A stretch of 9,329 bases of DNA, from positions 1-9,329 of the forward strand of contig JAKJFV010000041.1 in NCBI GenBank assembly GCA_022704725.1, read 5' to 3'. A program made the translations under genes and the position numbers. The DNA is from Spirochaetota bacterium (GTDB taxonomy: Bacteria; Spirochaetota; Spirochaetia; Treponematales; Treponemataceae). The number at the start of each line of letters is the position of its first letter. Position 1 is the first letter of the stretch. The notes under the pieces are model-generated. The model was not told the DNA's origin. It did no database searches and saw nothing but the letters and a program-made list of their open reading frames with translations. Below, one piece after another: positions 1 to 5,960 of the stretch.

Positions 1-1
1 C

Positions 2-722
2 TTAATTAAGACTTTCAAGATAAGCCTTTGTAAATACCTTGTCGGGAATTGCACTTGCAGAAATTTCAGAAACTATCTGCTGTGTCTGCTCGCCCTTGTT
101 TAATTCATCGCGGATTATTGTTTGTGTCGGTACAAATTTATCTGCCATCTTAGTATACTTAGGCATGAGAATTGTTCTCATAAGACGGTCGTTAGCACTG
201 TAATTTTCCTGCTTAAGGAGAACCGGTATATCTTTTCTCACATAATAAATGTCTTTTGCATAGGCAGGGTTTGTTGTTTTTGCCTCAAGTGTAATAATCC
301 AAACTTCAAAAGAACCTAGTTTTCCGCTCTCAATTGATGTTGCATTGTAGTCTTCCCTGTAGGAATATTCTTTAGCAATATCAGATGTTTTTGCATCTGA
401 ACTGCCCACATTATCCTTAAGGGAGGTATGGGAAAATTTTCTGCCGATGGGATCATAAAACCACATATTGTCTCCATCGCGGAGGTAGCCGGAGCCTTTA
501 TCGTTTTTTTGCATCACGCTGAAAAAGTTTAAACTGCATCTGCTCTGCAGGGCTTTCCGGTTTTTCAACTATAAGAGTTACAGTTGCTGAATAATCCTGA
601 GCGCTGTAATCATAGGCAGATTCAAGTTTGTCGAGTATGTCGTAGGGATCAGGGGTTGTCTGTGCACTAAGCATTGAAGCAATAATGCAGACGCATACCA
701 TTAATGTCGTAATTTTTTTCAT
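2..722 (-). pseudogene. LolA-like outer-membrane lipoprotein-sorting protein, frameshifted
   Basis: This gene reads as two overlapping frames. The 5' part begins at ATG 722 behind GGAGAA and encodes 74 residues with a typical signal peptide (MKK, hydrophobic core, SMLSA|Q cleavage). It ends in a TAA at 498-500. The 3' part continues in another frame from about 510 and runs about 166 residues to a TAA at 2-4. Motifs such as KGSGYLRDGDNMWFYDP are the conserved centre of the LolA-like/COG2834 family, which binds lipids or lipoproteins in the periplasm. Together the pieces give about 240 residues. The family normally has a hydrophobic strand of roughly 10-15 residues between the 'FKLFQRD' strand and 'KGxGY', and that is missing here, so a small deletion is likely rather than only a miscounted A7 run (504-510). 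The upstream out-of-frame start of the 3' part is not real. It lies last in the ABC/FtsX operon and would be the carrier taking substrate from the permeases. Family assignment is good; loss of function is likely but not proven. Confidence 0.8.
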
Positions 723-771
723 ATATTCTCCATAATAAAACACAATACAAAGTCTGCAACGCAAACTGCAT

Positions 772-808
772 CTGATAACAAATTGTTTTAGTAACAATTT
801 GTTATCAG
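772..808. repeat. 16-bp inverted repeat with 5-nt loop between permease and LolA-like gene
   Basis: The arms CTGATAACAAATTGTT (772-787) and AACAATTTGTTATCAG (793-808) are perfectly complementary around TTAGT. Each arm also contains an 11-mer, AACAAATTGTT, that is nearly its own reverse complement, so the element can be read as one long hairpin or as two adjacent operator-like sites. No T-run follows on either strand, so it is not a standard intrinsic terminator. It sits in the 98-bp gap after the second permease (stop at 821) and before the LolA-like start (722). It could be an operator, an mRNA stabiliser or processing hairpin inside the operon, or a small dispersed repeat. The function is unknown. 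Confidence 0.75.
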
Positions 809-820
809 TATGTTAACTAA

Positions 821-2131
821 TTATTTGCTTGTTCGCAGCGCATCTGCCGGGTTCATCTTTGCCGCACTTTTTGCAGCACCGGAAACTGCTATCATCGTAA
901 GAACAATAATTACAATAAGTTTCACAATTACAGAACCCGGAGAAAGAACATAGGTCCAGTGCCCGTTCTGTAAAAACATCGTTAGAGCTTCATTCGTAAA
1001 GGTAAACAAAGACAAAACACTCATACCAATAACGGCTGCAATAAAACCTGCGAGAGAACCGAAAACAGAAAGCAGGACAGATTCCCACATAAAAATTCTT
1101 CCGGCATCTTTTTTCTTCATACCTATGGCTCTCATTGTCCCTATTTCTTTTATCCGTTCATAAATAACCATCTTGTACGTATTTGAAATTCCGATCATTA
1201 CTATTAAAAAAAGTCCTACCAGGATTCCAAGACTTACATACTGAACGGTACCGAGAATCTGTTTAATCTGCGGTACTTCATCATTAAAGGTCTGTACTAA
1301 ATATTTAGTACCTTCCCACTCAGTTTCTTCAAGCTGCTTATTAATACCCGTAATCGGGTTTGCTGGATGTGTTTTAAGCGCTTCAAGCCTGTTCGTAACA
1401 GGAGCTCTTTTTGCTATTAAGCCTTCAAGAATCTGAGCAGCTCTATCCTGTTCTGCCTGCTCATTGAGCATAATACTGTAAATATAGAATTCATCGGGAG
1501 CAAGCCCGCTTAATTCATTTAAGTATTGAATATGGCAGTAGGCTGCTATAGACCCGATGAGGCTTACATCCTTGCTCACAGCTGCGAGGGTAAATTCGCC
1601 GAAGGTTGCCTGACCGGAAATTGTATTCAGCTGAACTAATAGAGAATCTCCTACTTCGATTTTTAAATCTTTGGCAACCGATTCACTCAGAATAATTGAT
1701 TTCGGGTTGCTTACATTATCCCAGGAACCATTGGTGAGCGTCATAATTTTTTCGAAGTATGTTTCTTTTTCAAAGTCGCAGCCGAAAATATTTGTCTGTG
1801 CTTTTTTGCCTTCAAAGATCATGGTCCCGTAGGTAATCGTTCTCTTGCTGTCAAACTGATAATTAATACCTGACTCTGCAAGCACTTCACGGAGCATGGT
1901 ATCATCTCTTGTTACCTGTGAAATTTTTTCACCGTTTTTTTCAGCACCGCCTACGAGTACATTACCGCCGAACAAAAAAGCAAACTGCTCGGAAAAATTA
2001 CGGATTGAACCCGCTGCTAGTGCATCCACTATAGTTACTATAAAAAATCCGAAAGCTACAGCACCACCGAGTAAAAAACTCCGCTTTTTCTGCCGTGATA
2101 AATTCCGGAATGCTAATCCCGCTGTATTCAT
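821..2131 (-). CDS. FtsX/MacB-type ABC transporter permease (LolC/E-like), second of pair
   Basis: Inner-membrane permease of the type IV exporter (MacB/LolCDE) class, 436 residues. One TM helix near residues 18-40 is followed by a large periplasmic domain (about 41-290), then three TM helices near 294-318, 350-375 and 398-419. This is the normal topology. The cytoplasmic loop after TM2 carries YERIKEIGTMRAIGM, the FtsX-family coupling motif that contacts the ATPase. The start is ATG 2131 because AAGGAG lies 6-7 nt before it. A longer reading from GTG 2152 would place that Shine-Dalgarno inside the gene. It follows the other permease closely (its stop ends at 2153) and is probably translationally coupled. 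With the ATPase and first permease it should form a heterodimeric exporter. The substrate is not shown by sequence; the LolA-like neighbour suggests a lipoprotein or lipid. Confidence 0.9.
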   Translation of the reverse strand: MNTAGLAFRNLSRQKKRSFLLGGAVAFGFFIVTIVDALAAGSIRNFSEQFAFLFGGNVLVGGAEKNGEKISQVTRDDTMLREVLAESGINYQFDSKRTITYGTMIFEGKKAQTNIFGCDFEKETYFEKIMTLTNGSWDNVSNPKSIILSESVAKDLKIEVGDSLLVQLNTISGQATFGEFTLAAVSKDVSLIGSIAAYCHIQYLNELSGLAPDEFYIYSIMLNEQAEQDRAAQILEGLIAKRAPVTNRLEALKTHPANPITGINKQLEETEWEGTKYLVQTFNDEVPQIKQILGTVQYVSLGILVGLFLIVMIGISNTYKMVIYERIKEIGTMRAIGMKKKDAGRIFMWESVLLSVFGSLAGFIAAVIGMSVLSLFTFTNEALTMFLQNGHWTYVLSPGSVIVKLIVIIVLTMIAVSGAAKSAAKMNPADALRTSK

Positions 2132-2152
2132 ACATTTCTCCTTAAAAATCAC

Positions 2153-3682
2153 TTATGACTGCTGGTTCATTGCCTTAAGCGGAGTAATCTTAAGTGCGAC
2201 GCTTACCGGATAAAGATTAGCCGCAGCGCTACCTATTAAGATCACAATAACGGTTGCAAGAATAGAGGAAGCTGTCGGTGTTATAGAAACGCTGCCTCCT
2301 CCGAGTAAGAGTTTTGCAACAGTATTCGAAACTGAGAATCCTATTGCATTAACAATTGCAGAAACTGCTAAGGCAAGAATCGTTCCTGCAATTGATGCAA
2401 GCAGGGTTATGCTTATAGACTCTGTGAAAAACAGTTTTCTTATAAAACTTCGTCCTGCACCCAGGGCGCGCATTGTTCCTATTTCGCCTGTCCTTTCGAT
2501 GACAGAAACTATAAGTGTATTCATAATAACAATAAATACAACGACAGCAAGAAGTACAATAAGAATTGTAAAGATTCCGCTGAGCATGTCGGCAGTGGAT
2601 GCAAAATCATATGAAGCTGCCTTCCAGTCAATAGCTTTTACATTCATTCCTTTTTCTGCAAACATAAGATTAAGCTGAGCAATAAAAACAGGAGCTGCAG
2701 AGGGATTGTCAAGTTTAAGAACTACATAATGCCAGGCACCATCATCAGTCATATTAAGTTTATCGCGCAGACTTGTGTCGCCTAAAAGAGCATCAAGATC
2801 GCTCTCAACTAAACCACCTTCGAGCACTGCATCATCAGAAAAATCAAATAGCTCATCACTTCCAAAAAGATCGTCCTCAGAAAGAGAACTCAAAGATGTG
2901 TCGATAGTCTCTGGAAGCTCGCGGGCATAGACAGAACCGTAAGTTAAGTCTGCTAAAGCACGGGCCGTATTTTGATCTATATAACACAGTTCCAAAATTG
3001 CGGTATTAGGATCCGGCTGTTCGTAAAAACCGCTTACACTTACTTCACGCAGTGTTTGAGAACCCGCAACCGAAAAAGCGCTTAGAAGAAGTTTATCGCC
3101 GACAGCAAGAGGCAGCTCGTAATAATTCTCAAACTTATTTTTCAGCCGGATATCAACAAGTATGGAAGGTTCTGTTCTTGAAGGAAAGTCCCCTTCAAGT
3201 ATCTTCATCTTAGTAAACATATCAAAGTAAGAATCCGGATCGCCTGCAAAATAGTAAAAATACGGATAATTACTCCGCTGGTCTTCAGCAACTTCAAAAT
3301 CTTCAGGCACCGCTTCTGAACTGAGCATTCCCATACCGGAGATAACTGTTGTTTTTTGGGCAATACCGTCAACACCTTCAAGAAGGCGGAGGAGTTCTTT
3401 CGTATCCGGAATCGCAGGAGTTTTAGGAAGGGACCCCATTGAAACGGTATTGGTAACGCCGAAGAGAGTAAGCTGTCCTTTTTCCGGAGACGGACCGTGA
3501 ATTACTACATCGCCGCAGTAGTTAGCTCTAAAATCCTTTTCCAAACCTCTTCTGGTAGATTCCAGAAAACCGTTTCCAAGAATGATGAGCATAACACCGA
3601 AGCAAATAAGAAAACCAAGAATGATGGTTTTTGACTTGTGTTCCCACAAGTTGCCCAATGCTATACGAATTACAGAGTTCAT
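2153..3682 (-). CDS. FtsX/MacB-type ABC transporter permease (LolC/E-like), first of pair
   Basis: A 509-residue inner-membrane permease with TM1 at about 20-38, a long periplasmic domain (about 40-365), and TM2-4 at about 368-393, 422-448 and 472-492. The motif ERTGEIGTMRALGAG (396-410) is the FtsX-family cytoplasmic coupling segment. The start is ATG 3682, with GGAGG about 8 nt before it; the ATPase stop codon lies in that gap, so the two genes are coupled with one base between them. It is longer than the partner permease (436) mainly because of a strongly acidic stretch near residues 255-307 (about 17 Asp/Glu), which interrupts the periplasmic domain and looks like a flexible insertion. 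Partner of 821-2131 in a heteromeric exporter. Family call is firm; substrate is inferred from the neighbours only. Confidence 0.9.
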   Translation of the reverse strand: MNSVIRIALGNLWEHKSKTIILGFLICFGVMLIILGNGFLESTRRGLEKDFRANYCGDVVIHGPSPEKGQLTLFGVTNTVSMGSLPKTPAIPDTKELLRLLEGVDGIAQKTTVISGMGMLSSEAVPEDFEVAEDQRSNYPYFYYFAGDPDSYFDMFTKMKILEGDFPSRTEPSILVDIRLKNKFENYYELPLAVGDKLLLSAFSVAGSQTLREVSVSGFYEQPDPNTAILELCYIDQNTARALADLTYGSVYARELPETIDTSLSSLSEDDLFGSDELFDFSDDAVLEGGLVESDLDALLGDTSLRDKLNMTDDGAWHYVVLKLDNPSAAPVFIAQLNLMFAEKGMNVKAIDWKAASYDFASTADMLSGIFTILIVLLAVVVFIVIMNTLIVSVIERTGEIGTMRALGAGRSFIRKLFFTESISITLLASIAGTILALAVSAIVNAIGFSVSNTVAKLLLGGGSVSITPTASSILATVIVILIGSAAANLYPVSVALKITPLKAMNQQS

Positions 3683-3683
3683 C

Positions 3684-4454
3684 TTATGCCTCCGAACCGT
3701 TTTCTATCTTGCGGTTTTCTACAATTTCACCATCTAAAAGACGGATAACGTGATCTGCCATTGCGGTTATTTTTGCATCGTGTGTAGAAAAAATAAAGGT
3801 TGTTTCAAGATCTTTGTTTATCTCTTTCATTAAGTTTAGAATTTGATCCCCTGTTTTTGAGTCAAGGTTCGCAGTCGGCTCATCAGCAAGTATAAGAGGA
3901 GCCTTGGTTACAAGAGCGCGAGCAATTGCAACACGCTGTCTTTGGCCGCCTGAAAGTTCGTTTGATTTGTGATGTTTCCATGCTGTTAAACCAACTTTCT
4001 CAATAAGATATGAAATCCATTCATCTTTCTCTGTTTTTTTCATGGTGCTCTTTCCAAGAAGCAGGGGGAACTCTATGTTTTCATAGACATTCAAAACAGG
4101 AATTAGATTGAAATTTTGAAAAATGAAACCCAGATGAGTTCTTCTTAGCTCTGTAATGCGGTTGTCAATTTTTACCGATATTTTCTGGTTCTTTTTCTTC
4201 TTTTTGTCATCAGTAATATCAGCAGAAAATTTACCCTCATAAACATCGATGCCGTCAACTTCAACAGTTCCCGATGTCGGTGTATCGATTAACCCGATCA
4301 TATTTAAAATGGTCGATTTTCCTGATCCTGACGGACCTGCTATTGAAACAAAGTCTCCTTTTTCAATCTCAAATGAAGCGCACTTTACGGCTTCAACTTC
4401 CACTTTCCCCAAAGGATATACTTTTCGTACATCTGACATTTTTATTATGGCCAT
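3684..4454 (-). CDS. ABC transporter ATP-binding protein, LolD/MacB class
   Basis: A cytoplasmic ATPase of 256 residues that powers the two FtsX-type permeases encoded just downstream. All nucleotide-binding elements are intact: Walker A GPSGSGKST (40-48), Q-loop Gln113 in FIFQNFNL, signature LSGGQ (167-171), Walker B LILADEPT with Asp191/Glu192, and switch His225 in STHD. The TANLD after Walker B and the NLIPVLNVYENIEFPL segment are typical of LolD/MacB proteins. Between residues 74 and 98 there is an extra Lys-rich segment (DDKKKKKNQK) where most relatives have a short loop, making this protein about 20 residues longer than a usual LolD. Start ATG 4454 follows AGGAGGAAGT. It is the first gene of the operon, about 80 nt downstream of the predicted transcription start at about 4536. 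Class is certain; calling it lolD itself is not justified. Confidence 0.93.
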   Translation of the reverse strand: MAIIKMSDVRKVYPLGKVEVEAVKCASFEIEKGDFVSIAGPSGSGKSTILNMIGLIDTPTSGTVEVDGIDVYEGKFSADITDDKKKKKNQKISVKIDNRITELRRTHLGFIFQNFNLIPVLNVYENIEFPLLLGKSTMKKTEKDEWISYLIEKVGLTAWKHHKSNELSGGQRQRVAIARALVTKAPLILADEPTANLDSKTGDQILNLMKEINKDLETTFIFSTHDAKITAMADHVIRLLDGEIVENRKIENGSEA

Positions 4455-4527
4455 ACTTCCTCCTGGACCTATTTCTCTGCAGACTACTATTCTTGGTCAT
4501 GCATACTTAAGATTACTTATCAATTTA

Positions 4528-4553
4528 TAGTGTATTATCGGTATAATACACTA
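4528..4553. promoter_or_regulatory. Palindromic operator over the ABC operon -10
   Basis: TAGTGTATTAT and ATAATACACTA form perfect 11-bp arms around a 4-bp centre. The site overlaps the whole -10 and extends over the predicted transcription start, the classical position for a dimeric repressor that blocks RNA polymerase. A TetR- or MarR-type regulator would fit such a site, but no such gene is in the window, so the regulator's identity is open. A hairpin role in the transcript is less likely because only half the palindrome would be transcribed. Confidence 0.7.
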
Positions 4554-4571
4554 ACACAGATACCATGTCAA
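4543..4571 (-). promoter_or_regulatory. Sigma70-type promoter of the ABC/FtsX operon
   Basis: On the minus strand TTGACA (4571-4566) is a perfect -35. A 17-bp spacer follows, then TATTAT (4548-4543), one mismatch from consensus. The expected start is near 4536, giving a leader of about 80 nt before ATG 4454. The promoter lies only 15 bp past the stop codon of the ribbon-helix-helix gene, so the ABC operon has its own promoter but could also receive read-through. This is a strong promoter on sequence alone, and the palindrome over its -10 implies that it is repressed. Confidence 0.8.
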
Positions 4572-4585
4572 TAATTTTTTATACA

Positions 4586-4777
4586 TTATATTTTTACATC
4601 CTGTTTTTTATTCTGCGTTTTCTTTCTCTCCTTTACACATTCAGTCAATAAAAATTCAATCTGGCCGTTGATTGAACGAAAATCATCTTCCGCCCATGAA
4701 GCCAGTTCTTTCCAAAGGGAAGAAGATACCCGGAGAAGAATCTGTTTTTTTTCGTCTGCTTTTTCCTTTTCTTCCAT
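4586..4777 (-). CDS. Small Arc-like ribbon-helix-helix protein
   Basis: A 63-residue protein with a ribbon-helix-helix fold pattern: a strand QILLRVSS (12-19), helix A SLWKELASWAEDD (20-32), a turn and helix B RSINGQIEFLLTECVKE (34-50), then a Lys-rich tail. The NGQIEFLL helix is typical of Arc-like domain proteins that occur beside SPFH-domain genes in many bacteria. RHH proteins usually bind DNA as dimers through the N-terminal strand, so this may regulate its own operon. The start is ATG 4777, which has GAGGAAG just before it. A TTG 18 nt earlier would put that ribosome site inside the gene. It follows the SPFH gene by 27 nt and is transcribed with it. The DNA-binding role is inferred from fold, and a non-regulatory role as an SPFH partner is possible. 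Confidence 0.8.
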   Translation of the reverse strand: MEEKEKADEKKQILLRVSSSLWKELASWAEDDFRSINGQIEFLLTECVKERKKTQNKKQDVKI

Positions 4778-4804
4778 GTATCTTCCTCTAATCAATGCGA
4801 TCCA

Positions 4805-5812
4805 TCAGTATAATGAACCGGCATTCACAATCGGCTGAGTTTCCTTATTTGCACACAATACAACCATCAAGTTGCTTACCATAGCAGCCTTTCTTTCCTC
4901 ATCGAGATTAACAATATTCTTCTCGCTCAATTTTTCCAGGGCCATCTCAACCATGCCGACAGCACTGTCAACAATGTACTGGCGCGCGGCCACTACTGCG
5001 ACAGCCTGCTGCCTTTGCAGCATAACAGGAGCAATCTCGGGCGCATAGGACAAATGAGTTATTTTTGCTTCCAAAATATCAAGTCCTGCAATTTCCACCT
5101 TCTGCTGAATTTCATCTTTTAGTTTATCTGCTACTTCCAAACTGCTGCCCCGGAGCGATTTTTCACCATCCTCATCGGAAGAGTCATACGGATACAGCCT
5201 GACTATGTTTCGCAAAGCAGAATCGCACTGGATTGAAAGAAATTCTACAAAGTTATCAACATTAAACAAAGCTTTTGCAGTGTTTGTCACCTTCCAAACA
5301 ACGACAATACCTACAACTATAGGATTCCCCAGCGCATCATTCACCTTCTGTTTATCATTGTTTAAAGTCATCGCTTTTAAGGAGATCTTCTTTTTTGCAG
5401 ATGCTGCTTGAGAGGAGGAGGATTTTGCTGAATTTTTAGAATCTTCGCTAATGCAGCCGGAGGAAGCTCCTGCATGAAGAGGATATACTGCCTGAGCAAA
5501 AGGATTAACAAAAAATATTCCGGCTCCTTTTAAGGTGCCGTAGTATGAACCGAAAAGCGTCAGAACCAGGGCTTCATTGGGACGTAAGATTTTTATGCCG
5601 GCCTGAATAAACGGTACCACCAAACCGATAATCGAACCGAGAAGACCAAGCATGGCGCCTGACATTTTGGTATTAATTCCATTTTCCAATCTTATTCCAA
5701 AATACAGCATCCCCCCGGCACAACAGGCAAGAACAGCCATATTCAGGCAAAACATAAACATCCCGTTTATTCCAGGAGCCTTTTTTTCAATAATTGAAGA
5801 ATCGTCTTTCAT
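4805..5812 (-). CDS. SPFH/band-7 (prohibitin-homology) membrane protein
   Basis: A 335-residue inner-membrane protein. Two hydrophobic helices (about 18-40 and 48-73) are followed by an SPFH domain (about 74-280) starting with the typical ILRPNEALVLTLFGSYYGT segment, including VVWKVTNTAKALFNVDNFVEF and the AKITHLSYAPEIAPVMLQRQQA segment, which leads into a helical C-terminal part. The conserved tail ETQPIVNAGSLY marks a particular SPFH subfamily that is regularly found with a small Arc-like gene, as here. SPFH proteins oligomerise into membrane rings or microdomains that scaffold or protect proteases and other membrane proteins; the exact job of this subfamily is not established. A Ser/Ala/Lys-rich low-complexity stretch (115-142) is inserted within the domain. 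Start ATG 5812 follows GGAGGAAGT; the ATG at 5827 lies immediately before that ribosome site and is not used. Confidence 0.88.
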   Translation of the reverse strand: MKDDSSIIEKKAPGINGMFMFCLNMAVLACCAGGMLYFGIRLENGINTKMSGAMLGLLGSIIGLVVPFIQAGIKILRPNEALVLTLFGSYYGTLKGAGIFFVNPFAQAVYPLHAGASSGCISEDSKNSAKSSSSQAASAKKKISLKAMTLNNDKQKVNDALGNPIVVGIVVVWKVTNTAKALFNVDNFVEFLSIQCDSALRNIVRLYPYDSSDEDGEKSLRGSSLEVADKLKDEIQQKVEIAGLDILEAKITHLSYAPEIAPVMLQRQQAVAVVAARQYIVDSAVGMVEMALEKLSEKNIVNLDEERKAAMVSNLMVVLCANKETQPIVNAGSLY

Positions 5813-5829
5813 ACTTCCTCCATACAATA

Positions 5830-5859
5830 TGATATCATATTGATATCACCATGATAATA
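5830..5859. promoter_or_regulatory. Tandem 8-bp palindromic boxes (RHH-type operator candidate)
   Basis: Two perfect copies of the self-complementary octamer TGATATCA (5830-5837 and 5841-5848) are separated by 3 bp, so their centres are 11 bp apart, one helical turn. A third, weaker copy TGATAATA (5852-5859, 6 of 8 matching) continues the same 11-bp register and contains the -10. The first box is also the core of a perfect 16-bp palindrome (5826-5841). Tandem short palindromes on one face of the helix are how RHH repressors such as MetJ bind, and the second gene of this operon encodes an RHH protein. Autoregulation is therefore likely but inferred. Confidence 0.6.
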
Positions 5860-5882
5860 CAGCTGAGAGGTATTTCTGTCAA
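5854..5882 (-). promoter_or_regulatory. Sigma70-type promoter of the SPFH-RHH module
   Basis: Minus strand TTGACA (5882-5877), 17-bp spacer, TATTAT (5859-5854). The hexamers and spacing are identical to those of the ABC operon promoter. The start is expected near 5847, with a leader of about 35 nt before ATG 5812. The start region is covered by tandem TGATATCA boxes. Confidence 0.8.
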
Positions 5883-5892
5883 CAGGTTTTTC

Positions 5893-5921
5893 TTGCAAAG
5901 TAAAAAAGTCCATGCTATGCT
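5893..5921 (+). promoter_or_regulatory. Candidate promoter for the GGDEF-EAL gene
   Basis: TTGCAA (5893-5898), 17-bp spacer, TATGCT (5916-5921). Each hexamer matches consensus at 4 of 6 positions, so this is weaker than the two leftward promoters. The start is expected near 5928, about 33 nt before the GTG start. Its -35 is only 10 bp from the -35 of the divergent SPFH promoter, so the two promoters may compete. Confidence 0.45.
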
Positions 5922-5960
5922 GATAGCTGGAAGGGTTATTTAAGTCTCAAGGAATACTAT

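Noticed and set aside
514..568. Start of the 3' LolA-like fragment as an independent gene at 568
   Set aside because: These codons are the wrong frame of the 5' fragment and have no family-like sequence. Only the part after about 510 matches the family.
498..797. A 99-residue reading starting upstream at 797
   Set aside because: The first 25 residues cross the inverted repeat and look non-coding. A good Shine-Dalgarno and a signal peptide start at ATG 722, so the gene starts there.
772..808. Rho-independent terminator for the permease gene
   Set aside because: The stem is AT-rich and no T-run follows on either strand.
4586..5812. A toxin-antitoxin pair, given an RHH antitoxin-like small protein
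   Set aside because: The partner is an SPFH membrane protein of 335 residues with no toxin motif, and the order and sizes fit the known SPFH-Arc-like pairing instead.
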